The notes beneath the pieces were generated by a model. It worked only from the letters and a program-made list of their open reading frames with translations. It had not been told where the DNA came from and did not search any database. 64,000 nucleotides of DNA. Source: Oscillospiraceae bacterium (GTDB lineage Bacteria; Bacillota; Clostridia; Oscillospirales; CAG-272). A program made the translations under genes and the position numbers. Of the stretch, positions 36,462 through 46,644 are shown piece by piece. Positions within the stretch are counted from its first letter, which is position 1. Every line of letters begins with the position of its first letter. The stretch is from NCBI GenBank assembly GCA_015063385.1, contig SVUG01000001.1, positions 138,201 to 202,200 of the forward strand. The letters run 5' to 3'.

Positions 36462-38839
36462 AAATAACCGAATATTTAAAGGAAAACCGAATATATCTTG
36501 ACGGTGCTACCGGAACTATGCTTCAGGCAGCAGGGCTAGCGGTAGGTGAGCTTCCTGAGAAGTGGAATCTCTCGCACCCACATGTCCTGCGCTCTATTCA
36601 CAAGGCGTACTACGACGCGGGAAGCAACGTCGTCAGTGCAAACACCTTTGGTGCGAACTCGCTGAAATTCTCGGAATCCGAGCTTGAAGAAATCGTGCGC
36701 GAGGCGATAGGCCACGTAAATTACGCGCGTGACGCGAGCAAAGCCGAGCAAGAAAAATGGGTAGCGCTCGATATTGGTCCTACCGGAAGAATGTTAAAGC
36801 CGCTTGGTGACCTCGCCTTTGAGGATGCGGTTGAGATATTTGCAAAAACCGTAAGGCTTGGTGTAAAATACGGCGCTGACCTTATTTTTATACAGACAAT
36901 GAACGACAGCCTTGAAACTAAGGCTGCACTTCTTGCGGCAAAGGAAAATTCGGCTCTGCCGGTTTTCGTTGGCAACGCGTTCGGTGCAGACGGAAAGCTT
37001 ATGACAGGTGCTGACGCGATAGCTATGGTTGCAATGCTTGAGGGAATGGGTGCTGACGCTATAGGCGTTAACTGCTCACTCGGCCCCGCCTCTCTTGGTG
37101 GCGTTATTGACAAATATTTGGAGTATTCCTCGTTGCCCATTATCTTAAAGGCAAACGCAGGACTCCCTCGCGTTGAGGACGGCAGAACGGTTTACGACCT
37201 TTCGGCAGAAGACTTTGCCACCGATTCCGCGGCTCTTGTAGAACGCGGCGTCAGGATAGTCGGAGGCTGCTGCGGCACTACCCCCGAATATATTGAAGCG
37301 CTGGTTCGCGCGAGCGAAAAAACGCCCGTTTTATCAATAGAAAAGAAAAATCATACCCTTGTTTCATCTTATACTCACGCAGTTTGCTTCAATAAGCCGG
37401 TGCTTATAGGCGAGAGAATAAACCCTACAGGCAAGCCGCGCTTTAAGGAAGCGTTGCGCTCGGGAGATATTAACTATATTTTGCGCGAGGGTATCTCGGA
37501 AGGTGAGCACGGAGCGCATATTCTTGACGTGAACGTTGGATTGCCGGAGATAGACGAGTCGGAGCTTCTTGCCAAAACCGTCTACGAGCTTCAGGCGGTC
37601 ACCGATCTGCCTTTGCAGATAGACACATCAAACGTTGCCGCTATGGAAAGAGCGCTTCGCTCATACAACGGCAAGGCTATGATAAACTCTGTTAATGGCA
37701 AGCCTGAGAGCATGTCGTCAGTATTTCCGCTTGTGAAAAAATACGGCGGAGTCGTCGTGGCGCTGACGCTTGACGAGGGCGGAATTCCCGCGCTTGCCGA
37801 GGATAGACTGGCGATAGCTAAAAAGATACTTGCTGAAGCGGCAAAATACGGTATAGATAAAAAGGATATAATCTTCGACCCACTTGCTATGGCGGTAAGC
37901 GCTGACGAAAATGCGGCGAGGGAAACTCTGCGCGCGGTTGAGGTTATTGGCAGCGAGCTTGGATGTCACACCTCGCTTGGTGTTTCAAACGTGTCCTTTG
38001 GCTTGCCCGAGAGGGATATAATTAATTCCTCATTCTTCACTCTTGCCTTGGGAAAGGGACTATCGGCGGCAATTATGAATCCCTATTCCGAGAAAATGAT
38101 GAGCGCCTACCGTGCGTATCTTGCACTGTCGGGAGAGGACAAGGGCTTTGCGGATTATATCGCGTATGCGACGGCTCGCACTGAAAGCACCGATAACAAA
38201 AGCGCCTCAAAAAGCAGCGACACGACTCTTAAGGGAGCGATAATAAAAGGACTTGCGGCCGATGCGGCAGAGAAAACGCGGGATATGCTGAAGAGCAAAG
38301 CACCGCTTGATATAGTTAATTCGGAAATAATCCCGGCGCTCGACGAGGTGGGAATAGGCTTTGAGAAAAAGACGGTTTATCTCCCCGGGCTTCTTATGAG
38401 TGCAGAGGCGGCGGGCGCGGCGTTTGAGGTAATCAAGGGCGCTATGCCGGGCGATAGAAGCGCAGACAGAGCGAGAATCGTCCTCGCCACCGTCAAGGGC
38501 GATATTCACGATATAGGAAAGAATATAGTTAAGCTTATTCTTGAAAATTACGGCTTTTCGGTCAGCGACCTCGGTCGCGACGTTGCACCGGAGATTATTG
38601 TCAGCGAGGCAAAGAGGCTAGGCGCGAAAATAGTCGGACTCTCGGCTCTTATGACCACCACAGTTCCTGCTATGGAGGAAACGATAAGGCAGCTTCGCCG
38701 TGAGATTCCCGAATGTAAAATTATCGTAGGCGGCGCGGTTTTAACCGCAGAATATGCGGAGAAAATAGGAGCGGATAAGTATGCCGCTGACGCTATGGAT
38801 GCCGTCAGATACGCAGAAAATTTAGAAAATTTACAGTAA
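36458..38839 (+). CDS. metH: Cobalamin-dependent methionine synthase (no activation domain)
   Basis: YLDGATGTMLQAAGL, VGGCCGTTPEYI, IGERINPTGKPRFKEAL, GDIHDIGKNIV. Confidence 0.93.
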   Translation: MKITEYLKENRIYLDGATGTMLQAAGLAVGELPEKWNLSHPHVLRSIHKAYYDAGSNVVSANTFGANSLKFSESELEEIVREAIGHVNYARDASKAEQEKWVALDIGPTGRMLKPLGDLAFEDAVEIFAKTVRLGVKYGADLIFIQTMNDSLETKAALLAAKENSALPVFVGNAFGADGKLMTGADAIAMVAMLEGMGADAIGVNCSLGPASLGGVIDKYLEYSSLPIILKANAGLPRVEDGRTVYDLSAEDFATDSAALVERGVRIVGGCCGTTPEYIEALVRASEKTPVLSIEKKNHTLVSSYTHAVCFNKPVLIGERINPTGKPRFKEALRSGDINYILREGISEGEHGAHILDVNVGLPEIDESELLAKTVYELQAVTDLPLQIDTSNVAAMERALRSYNGKAMINSVNGKPESMSSVFPLVKKYGGVVVALTLDEGGIPALAEDRLAIAKKILAEAAKYGIDKKDIIFDPLAMAVSADENAARETLRAVEVIGSELGCHTSLGVSNVSFGLPERDIINSSFFTLALGKGLSAAIMNPYSEKMMSAYRAYLALSGEDKGFADYIAYATARTESTDNKSASKSSDTTLKGAIIKGLAADAAEKTRDMLKSKAPLDIVNSEIIPALDEVGIGFEKKTVYLPGLLMSAEAAGAAFEVIKGAMPGDRSADRARIVLATVKGDIHDIGKNIVKLILENYGFSVSDLGRDVAPEIIVSEAKRLGAKIVGLSALMTTTVPAMEETIRQLRREIPECKIIVGGAVLTAEYAEKIGADKYAADAMDAVRYAENLENLQ

Positions 38840-38919
38840 ACTTGATTTTTTTCTAAAACGGTGCTATAATTATCTGCATAACGCCAATACACGTTTTTAT
38901 ATACGAAAGGTTAAAGAAT

Positions 38920-39684
38920 ATGGTTTTAGCAATAGATATAGGTAATACGCATATAACGCTCGGAGGCTTTTACGGTGACGAGCTTCGCTTTGTGGCGAGA
39001 ATGTCTACCGATACGCAGAATACCGAATACGAATATGCTGCTAAAATACTGAATACTCTGTCGCTTTACGACATAAATCGCCTGTCTGTATCGGGCGCGA
39101 TTATTTCTTCTGTCGTTCCTGCTCTTAACCGCGTTATGAAAAAGGCGGTTAAGCTTATATACGACGTTGATGCAATTTTGGTTGCCCCAGGAATCAAGAC
39201 AGGAATAAATATCAAGTGCGACAACCCCTCGTCAGTAGGCTCGGATATAATTTGCGCCTGCGTTGCGGCACATCACATATACGGCTCACCCTCGCTTATA
39301 GTTGATATGGGCACGGCAACCAAGATGATGGTTGTGGACGAGCGCGGAGCGTTCATTGGTGTTTCCATTATGCCGGGTGTTATGATGGGACTTCAGGGAC
39401 TCGCATCTGGCACGGCACAGCTTCCGCAGGTCAGCCTCGACGCACCCCCATCGGTAATCGGTAAGAATACTGCCGATTGTATGAAGTCGGGTGTCGTGTT
39501 TGGAAACGCATCTATGATTGACGGAATGATAGACCGTATCAACGAGGAATACGGACAGGCTCTACCCGTTTATGCAACGGGTGGACACTCTGCGTCAATA
39601 GTAGCTCACTGTAAGCACGAGATCACTCTCGATAGTGATATGGTATTAAAGGGCCTCAATATTATCTACAAAAACAACACTTAA
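38920..39684 (+). CDS. coaX: Type III pantothenate kinase
   Basis: MVLAIDIGNTHITLGGF, IISSVVPALNRVMKKA, IVDMGTATKMMVVD. Confidence 0.93.
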   Translation: MVLAIDIGNTHITLGGFYGDELRFVARMSTDTQNTEYEYAAKILNTLSLYDINRLSVSGAIISSVVPALNRVMKKAVKLIYDVDAILVAPGIKTGINIKCDNPSSVGSDIICACVAAHHIYGSPSLIVDMGTATKMMVVDERGAFIGVSIMPGVMMGLQGLASGTAQLPQVSLDAPPSVIGKNTADCMKSGVVFGNASMIDGMIDRINEEYGQALPVYATGGHSASIVAHCKHEITLDSDMVLKGLNIIYKNNT

Positions 39685-39759
39685 CTCGGTTTTATCCCGA
39701 AAGGGTTAAAATAAATACGCGTTGTATCGCCTTGGCGAACGACAGCAAGGAGTAAAAAA

Positions 39760-40371
39760 ATGAAAGAAAAAAACAAAAAAATCTCGACGCTTCAGCTGAC
39801 GGAAATGGCAATTCTTTTGGCGCTTGTAGTGGCGCTTCAGTCAATTTCCAGCGTCGGTGTGGTCACACTGTGCTTGTGCCTTGTGCCTATTACGCTTGGC
39901 GCAATAGTACTTGATTGGAAATGCGGAGGAATACTCGGATTTGCATTCGGTCTGGTTGCTCTTTTCTGGGGCATCGTTGGTAAGGACGTATTCACTCTCT
40001 ATCTTTTTCAGGCAAGTCCAGTTATGACTATATTGATATGCATAGTTAAGGGAACTCTGGCGGGCATGGTGCCCGCGTTCGTGTTCAACGCACTGAAGGG
40101 CAAGAATCACCTTCTCGCCAGCATCGCGGCATCCGTTGTTGCCCCTGTGGTTAATACGGGCGTTTTCGCTCTCGGCTGCCTGATTATTAAAAATGACGTA
40201 ATTGCAACCGCAGGCAAGCTTGGAATAGAGGCTGTGAATTTTGCCACTCTTTTATTCGGTGTGATTATAACTGCGAATTTCTTTATAGAGCTACTGATAA
40301 ACGTTGTATTTGCTCCATCACTTGACAAGGTGGCAGACGTAGTTAAAAAGAGAATAAAGAGCCGCGCATAA
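39760..40371 (+). CDS. ECF transporter substrate-binding (S) component
   Basis: Six-TM small membrane protein, TEMAILLALVVALQ start typical of S components; adjacent to coaX suggests pantothenate. Confidence 0.75.
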   Translation: MKEKNKKISTLQLTEMAILLALVVALQSISSVGVVTLCLCLVPITLGAIVLDWKCGGILGFAFGLVALFWGIVGKDVFTLYLFQASPVMTILICIVKGTLAGMVPAFVFNALKGKNHLLASIAASVVAPVVNTGVFALGCLIIKNDVIATAGKLGIEAVNFATLLFGVIITANFFIELLINVVFAPSLDKVADVVKKRIKSRA

Positions 40372-40420
40372 CCCCCAAAAACCGCTATTTTGTAATTTGA
40401 TGTTTACATAAAACGACAAA

Positions 40421-40453
40421 ACCGCCCCCGATATTTCGGGGGCGGTGCTTTTT
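40421..40453. terminator. Intrinsic terminator
   Basis: accgcccccgatatttcgggggcggtgctttttg. Confidence 0.85.
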
Positions 40454-40459
40454 GTTATT

Positions 40460-43336
40460 TTATACTTTGATGACTTTCTTTGGCTTCTCGTCGAGTGCGC
40501 GAAGATGCTCTGCTCCGCCAACTATTGCAAGGCTGGCGTTTTCCAATGCCTCGTCGATAATATCTGCCGCGGTGTAAAGGTCGTCTGCTTTAACGCTTAG
40601 CATATCTCGGCGCACCTTTGCCTCGTCGTCTGAACTCCAGCCGTTGAGGTAATCTCGCGTTGCGATGGCGAACTCGGTCCGAGGGGTAAGCAGGGGGTCG
40701 TATTCACCGATAGCACCTACGATAAACTTAGTGAGCTCTTCCTTGGAGTCGGCAAGCGCGCGCAGGTAATCAGAGCTTGCTCTATAATAGTCAAGCGAGC
40801 ACCCCGGAGACGGGTCGCGGTATGAATAAAATGCCATGAATCCGTTTCGGCGCGGCACAAATCCGGTACCATATGCGCCGTTTTTAACGCGCACGGTGTT
40901 CCACAGATACTCGTATGAAAGAATCGAGCGCACCACGCGCATAAGACCGAGATTTTCAGAAACCTTGCCTGAGCGGCTTGCAAGCACAGCGTGTGAAATC
41001 TTTGCGGGAACTACGAAAAATTCACTCTTTTCGGCACAAATCGGAGTTGATTTGTGAGAGATGCCTGTGCCCTCGGGGAATACGAAAATAATCTTCTCCG
41101 GGAAGCTCTCATCATAGTCGCCGCCAACAATAAGCGTCATTCGGCCTCTTTCAAAAATGCGGGGGATAAGCACATTAAGTCGTGAAATTAACTGTGAAAT
41201 TGACTCGTCATTTTTTGAATATCCCGAAAGCGCTTTGTACGCCTCGTAGCCTGTCATATATTCCCCTATCGTTCCAAGCTCACTGAGGCTTGCCTCGGCT
41301 CTTGAGAGTGCAATAGACTCGCCTGAAGCTATCAGGGCGTCCTCAATTTGCGACTTCGCCTGTATAACGATGCTTAACAGCTCGCGCTCGTTTTCAAGGC
41401 GTGTGCCGAAAAGAACCTCGTTTGTGATACTTATAATTTCACCGCATTTATGTGACAGTGCGCTTGCACCAACCTTGATATAAGGTGTTGCCTTACCATC
41501 CTTTTCGCCCGTTGCAACCGAAACGAAAAAGCTGCCGAGATTGGATTTTATATGACTCTGCAAGGAGAGCGCATCGTGGCTCGACGAGGGGAAATTGGTA
41601 AAGCATGAGGCTAAAATTGAAAGCGCTGTAAGCTCCTCGCCCGCAAGGTCGGAAGCATCAAAAAGCATGGAAATGTAAACTATACCGTTCGTTTTAATGC
41701 CTGATTTTACAATTTCAACACCGTTTAACGACACCGTTTCAATCTTCGAACTCCTTGAGTCTTTTGGTATGTCAGAGAGAGAAAGAGTCGGGATATTGGC
41801 TCTTGCTTCCTCGCTCTCATTCTCTGATTGCCATGCGCGAAGCTTTGCCTCGTTGGATATAATTTGCTCAAGCTCCTCGCTTGAAAGAGAAGAGAGAATG
41901 CTATCAAGCTTCTCTTTTTCTTTTTTAGCGGTTTCCTCCCCAAGAGTCTTGTCAGGGAGCATAACCACAGAGGCTCTGTGAGTATTGTTAAGCGTCATTT
42001 CAAGCAGTGCGTGCTCAAAGTGGTCGCCCTCTGCTTTTTTCTTCAGCGATTCAATAATATCCACCGCAAGAAGAGCATCCTCGGGTGCACCGCCGTAAAT
42101 CCAACTTCCATACACCGACAGCGCGTAGGCAATTCCTGCCGGAAGAGTGCCAAAATCTCTTTCTTTTGTCTTGAACTCGATAGTGCTGATGATGGAAGCG
42201 AGCATTTTCTTATCTATTCCATTTTTTGCGAGCCCTCTTATAACCTCGTCTACCGTCTTTTCGATTTCACCGAGCTTATCGGCATCAGTATCGCGGATTT
42301 CCAGCACTATTGTCTGCTTTTCGGCTCTGTTTGAGTAGATAAGCGCGTCCTCGCAAAGCCCTCTTTCAAGCAGTGCCTTTTTAAGCGGAGATGCGTTAGA
42401 GCCGCAAAGCACCTCCGAAAGAATGGTCGCGGTAATTTGAGCCTCTTTGTCGGAAAAATCGGAATATACGAAGCCGAATAGTATTCTTGAGCGCCCCTTT
42501 TCTTCCTCGTTGTCGGAAATCTCGTATTTAACGTATTCGACCGGCGCAATTCTGGGCTTCACGGTTCGCGGCAGAACCGTTGCATCTGCGCGCTCAAAGC
42601 GAGAGAGGCGTTCGTTTATAAGTGCCAGAGTGCGACTAATATCCATTTTTCCGTCCAAAATAATTTTAGCGCTCGACGGGTGATAATATTTTTTGTGTGT
42701 TTCTTTAAATTTTTCGTATGTCAGTGTGGGAATGCAGTCGGGGCTTCCACCCGAGTCGTGACGGTATATAGAGCCCTCGTATAGCGCACGCGAGAGAGCC
42801 ATAGTACCCACCTCGTCCGGCGAGGAATACGCGCCCTTCATTTCGTTATAAACTACCCCGTTGTAAGAAAGGGTATTATTCTTTTCGTCATACTCGTAGT
42901 GCCAGCCCTCTTGACTGAAAATTGCGGGATTTTTAAGCAAATTCGGGAAAAATACCGCGTCAAGATACACGTCAACGAGGTTGAGAAAATCTCTCTGGCA
43001 TCTTGACGATACGGGATAAACCGTTCTGTCCTCGTAGGTCAGCGCGTTTAAAAAGGTGTTGAGCGAGCCCTTAAGAAGCTCTGCAAAGGGGTCTTTTAAC
43101 GGATATTTTTCCGACCCGCAAAGCACCGAATGCTCAATTATATGGAACACGCCCGTGCTATCCTCAGGAGGCGTGGGAAACGCGATAGAAAAGGTCTTGT
43201 TTTCATCATCTCGGTCGATATATAAAAGCTTTGCTCCGGTTTTTTTGTGACAAAGCTCGTAAAGTGTGGCGGAAATCTCGTCTACTACTACCTCTCTGAC
43301 GAGCTTGAATCCGTTTTCACTGGCTTTTTTCTGCAT
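40460..43336 (-). CDS. M16C (presequence-protease-like) metallopeptidase
   Basis: FHIIEHSVLCGSEKYPLKDPF (HxxEH), NALTYEDRTVYPVSS, full 958 aa. Confidence 0.9.
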   Translation of the reverse strand: MQKKASENGFKLVREVVVDEISATLYELCHKKTGAKLLYIDRDDENKTFSIAFPTPPEDSTGVFHIIEHSVLCGSEKYPLKDPFAELLKGSLNTFLNALTYEDRTVYPVSSRCQRDFLNLVDVYLDAVFFPNLLKNPAIFSQEGWHYEYDEKNNTLSYNGVVYNEMKGAYSSPDEVGTMALSRALYEGSIYRHDSGGSPDCIPTLTYEKFKETHKKYYHPSSAKIILDGKMDISRTLALINERLSRFERADATVLPRTVKPRIAPVEYVKYEISDNEEEKGRSRILFGFVYSDFSDKEAQITATILSEVLCGSNASPLKKALLERGLCEDALIYSNRAEKQTIVLEIRDTDADKLGEIEKTVDEVIRGLAKNGIDKKMLASIISTIEFKTKERDFGTLPAGIAYALSVYGSWIYGGAPEDALLAVDIIESLKKKAEGDHFEHALLEMTLNNTHRASVVMLPDKTLGEETAKKEKEKLDSILSSLSSEELEQIISNEAKLRAWQSENESEEARANIPTLSLSDIPKDSRSSKIETVSLNGVEIVKSGIKTNGIVYISMLFDASDLAGEELTALSILASCFTNFPSSSHDALSLQSHIKSNLGSFFVSVATGEKDGKATPYIKVGASALSHKCGEIISITNEVLFGTRLENERELLSIVIQAKSQIEDALIASGESIALSRAEASLSELGTIGEYMTGYEAYKALSGYSKNDESISQLISRLNVLIPRIFERGRMTLIVGGDYDESFPEKIIFVFPEGTGISHKSTPICAEKSEFFVVPAKISHAVLASRSGKVSENLGLMRVVRSILSYEYLWNTVRVKNGAYGTGFVPRRNGFMAFYSYRDPSPGCSLDYYRASSDYLRALADSKEELTKFIVGAIGEYDPLLTPRTEFAIATRDYLNGWSSDDEAKVRRDMLSVKADDLYTAADIIDEALENASLAIVGGAEHLRALDEKPKKVIKV

Positions 43337-43493
43337 TGTGCAAATTTCCTCCGTTTACCATGGAAATATCTTGTTTTTTTGACTTGCGGTTGACAAGCAT
43401 TAAAAAATATATTATAATAATTTTGTATAACAATTATATACTTTTATAGCAAATAAGTCAAGCCAAAGATTTATTTGCGGATAGGAGAAGAAA

Positions 43494-44924
43494 ATGTTTG
43501 ATTTCGTAGTTATCGGCGCTGGTGTCGTCGGCGGAATGGTCGCAAGAGAGCTGACTAAGTACACCGACAGCGTGTGCATCGTCGAGCGCGGAAGCGACGT
43601 TGCGCTTGGTGCAACCCGTGCCAACAGTGCAATAGTTCACGCAGGATACGACGCTAAAAGCGGAAGCTTAAAGGCAAAGCTCAACGTGCGCGGCTCCGTG
43701 ATGATGGAGAGCGTATGCCGTGAGCTTGGCGTAAAATACAAAAGAAACGGCTCGCTCGTCGTCGGTTTTAACGACGAGGACCGCGCGAATCTTACCGAGC
43801 TTGTAGAAAGAGGTAAGACCAACGGGGTTGAGGGCGTAGCACTTATAGAGCGCGAGGATATTCTGAAGCTTGAGCCCAACATCGGCGCAGGTGTCACGGT
43901 GGCGCTTCACGCACCGACCGGTGCAATAGTATGTCCGTACGAGCTTTGTATGTCTGCGGTCGGCTCGGCTATGGACAACGGTGCTGATTTGAAGCTTAAT
44001 TTCCGTGTTGATAAGATAGAAAAAATTGATGACGGATACAGAGTATACGCGGGTGAGAATTTTGTGGATGCAAAATTCGTAATCAACTGTGCCGGCGTAT
44101 ATTCCGATGAGATAGCGGCTCTCGTGGGTGACGATTCCTTCAGCGTGCGTGCGCGCAGAGGCGAGTACGTACTGCTTGACCGCGAGTGCGGCTCTCACGT
44201 ATCCCATACCATATTCCGCTGTCCCTCAAAGATGGGTAAGGGTGTTCTCGTCACTCCCACGGTTGACGGCAATCTTCTCGTAGGCCCGTCGGCAGAGGAT
44301 ATTGACGATAAAGAGGACCTTTCCACCACCGCCGCAGGACTTGCAAAGGTGCGCGCACTTGCTGCCGAGCAGGTTGCGGGAATCGATTTTAGCAAAACCA
44401 TCACCTCATTTACCGGACTTCGTGCCACGGGAAGCACGGGTGACTTTATTATAAATATGCCCAAGGAGAGATTCCTTAATCTCGCGGGAATTGAAAGCCC
44501 GGGACTTTCCTCCGCGCCCGCTATCGCAGAGTACGCGATACAGATTTTGAAGGATGCGGGCTTTGATGCATCGCTTCGTGCCGATTTTGTTGCGGAGCGC
44601 CGTCCTGCGCACTTCTTCTCCTCTCTTTCGGTGGAGGAAAAGAACGCACTTATAAAGGAGCGCCCGGAGTATGCTCACGTAATTTGCAGGTGTGAAACTA
44701 TCACAGAGGGCGAAATCCTTGACGCTATCCGCACCAATCCGCGTCCTACCGACGTTGACGGTGTTAAGCGCAGAACAAGGGCATCAATGGGAAGATGTCA
44801 GGGCGGATTCTGCTCGCCTTATATCGTAGAGCTTTTGGCAAAGGAAATGGGCGTTGACTATACCGCTGTGACAAAATTCGGCGGAAAATCCTACATTAAC
44901 TTTGGAAAAACCAAGGGAGAATAA
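43494..44924 (+). CDS. FAD-dependent dehydrogenase with BFD-type [2Fe-2S] domain (GlpA-like)
   Basis: FDFVVIGAGVVGGMVARELTKY; C-terminal VICRCETITEGEILDAIR...GRCQGGFCSPYI. Confidence 0.87.
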   Translation: MFDFVVIGAGVVGGMVARELTKYTDSVCIVERGSDVALGATRANSAIVHAGYDAKSGSLKAKLNVRGSVMMESVCRELGVKYKRNGSLVVGFNDEDRANLTELVERGKTNGVEGVALIEREDILKLEPNIGAGVTVALHAPTGAIVCPYELCMSAVGSAMDNGADLKLNFRVDKIEKIDDGYRVYAGENFVDAKFVINCAGVYSDEIAALVGDDSFSVRARRGEYVLLDRECGSHVSHTIFRCPSKMGKGVLVTPTVDGNLLVGPSAEDIDDKEDLSTTAAGLAKVRALAAEQVAGIDFSKTITSFTGLRATGSTGDFIINMPKERFLNLAGIESPGLSSAPAIAEYAIQILKDAGFDASLRADFVAERRPAHFFSSLSVEEKNALIKERPEYAHVICRCETITEGEILDAIRTNPRPTDVDGVKRRTRASMGRCQGGFCSPYIVELLAKEMGVDYTAVTKFGGKSYINFGKTKGE

Positions 44925-44926
44925 AA

Positions 44927-46168
44927 ATGAAGGCTGATTTGGTTATCATAGGCGGAGGACCTGCCGGTATGGCTGCGGCTGTGGCAGCGCACGAGGCAGG
45001 CGTTCGCGATATTATTATACTTGAGAGGGATAACGCGCTCGGCGGTATTCTTCGCCAGTGCATACACAATGGATTTGGACTCCATCGCTTCGGCGAGGAG
45101 CTGACCGGTCCTGAGTATGCGTACAGATATGAAACAATGGTAAAAGAGCTCGGTATACCGTACATGCTCGATACTATGGTAATAGAGGTGTCCGAAAACA
45201 AGATTGTCACCGCTATGAATCGCGAGAGAGGTATATTTGAGATTGAAGCAAAGGCGATAATTCTCGCCATGGGCTGTCGCGAGCGTCCCAAGGGCGCGCT
45301 CGGCATTGCCGGCACTCGTCCTGCGGGCATTTTCACCGCAGGCACGGCGCAAAAGTTCGTTAATATGAAGGGTTATATGCCGGGTAAGCAGGTCGTTATT
45401 CTCGGCTCGGGTGATATCGGTCTGATTATGGCAAGGCGTATGACTCTCGAGGGTGCGCGCGTTATGGCGGTCTGCGAGCTGATGCCTTATTCGGGCGGTC
45501 TTGCAAGAAATATCGAGCAGTGCCTTAACGATTTTAACATTCCCCTGCGACTCTCTCACACCGTCGTGGAAATTCACGGTAAGGAGCGCGTCGAGGGCGT
45601 CACTATTGCAAGAGTTGACGAGAATCGCCGTCCTATCAAGGAGAGCGAGGAATATATTCCCTGTGATACGCTTCTTCTCTCCTGCGGTCTTATTCCCGAG
45701 AATGAGCTGACCAAGGGCGCGGGCATTTCGCTTGACAGAGTGACGGGCGGTGCAGTCGTTGACGGTGAGAGGGAAACAGAGATTCCCGGTGTGTTTGCTT
45801 GCGGAAACGTTTTGCACGTTCACGACCTCGTTGACTATGTTTCGGAGGAATCGGTTATAGCAGGTCAGGCTGCTGCAAAATATATAAATGGCGAGAGCGA
45901 AAAGGCGCTCGTTGCAAGGATTTCGGTTGACGGAAAGGTCAGATACACCGTTCCGCAGAAGATTACCGAGACCGCTGACACCGAGGTGTATTTCAGAGTT
46001 GCAAACGTCTATCGCGACGCTAAAATAATCGTAAAGGATGGAGAAAGAGTTATTCTTTCAAAGAAAGCGCAGAAGCTCGCCCCTGCAGAGATGGAAAAGG
46101 TGAAGCTTACGAGTGAAATGCTCTCCTCGCTTTCAGGAAATGAAATTTCATTCTCTATTGAGGTGTAA
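44927..46168 (+). CDS. FAD-dependent pyridine nucleotide-disulfide oxidoreductase family protein
   Basis: LVIIGGGPAGMAAAVAAHEAGV, ILAMGCRERPKGALGIAGTRPAGIFTAG. Confidence 0.87.
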   Translation: MKADLVIIGGGPAGMAAAVAAHEAGVRDIIILERDNALGGILRQCIHNGFGLHRFGEELTGPEYAYRYETMVKELGIPYMLDTMVIEVSENKIVTAMNRERGIFEIEAKAIILAMGCRERPKGALGIAGTRPAGIFTAGTAQKFVNMKGYMPGKQVVILGSGDIGLIMARRMTLEGARVMAVCELMPYSGGLARNIEQCLNDFNIPLRLSHTVVEIHGKERVEGVTIARVDENRRPIKESEEYIPCDTLLLSCGLIPENELTKGAGISLDRVTGGAVVDGERETEIPGVFACGNVLHVHDLVDYVSEESVIAGQAAAKYINGESEKALVARISVDGKVRYTVPQKITETADTEVYFRVANVYRDAKIIVKDGERVILSKKAQKLAPAEMEKVKLTSEMLSSLSGNEISFSIEV

Positions 46169-46170
46169 AA

Positions 46171-46536
46171 ATGGCAAAGGAAAGACTTTTAACCTGTATA
46201 GTCTGCCCTCGCGGATGTCAGATGAAAATAACTCTTACCGACGACGGTAAGGTTGAAGCGGTTGAGGGCAATTTCTGCAAGCGCGGCGTCACTTACGCAA
46301 ACGACGAATGTACTAATCCCAGAAGAACGGTCACCTCCACGGTGGTTTGTAAATCGGGCGGTGTTGCCGCGGTTAAAACCGAAAATACAGTACCCAAGGG
46401 ACTTGTTTTTGAGGTTATGAAGGCAATAAACGCGGTCGTTGCACCCGACGACGTCACTGTGGGCGACGTTGTGATTGAAAACGTTTGCGGCACGGGCGTT
46501 AACGTTGTCGTCACCAGCAACGGTCCTGCAAAATAA
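46171..46536 (+). CDS. DUF1667 domain protein
   Basis: LTCIVCPRGCQMKI...VEGNFCKRGVTYANDECTNPRRTVTSTV. Confidence 0.87.
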   Translation: MAKERLLTCIVCPRGCQMKITLTDDGKVEAVEGNFCKRGVTYANDECTNPRRTVTSTVVCKSGGVAAVKTENTVPKGLVFEVMKAINAVVAPDDVTVGDVVIENVCGTGVNVVVTSNGPAK

Positions 46537-46644
46537 TCTTAAATATATTTCGCTTAATTTATAAGGCTCGGTCATAACTCTCGCGTTTTACCGAGCCAAA
46601 CTTACATATACAAATAAAAATAAATAAAATCAAGGAGAAACGCT

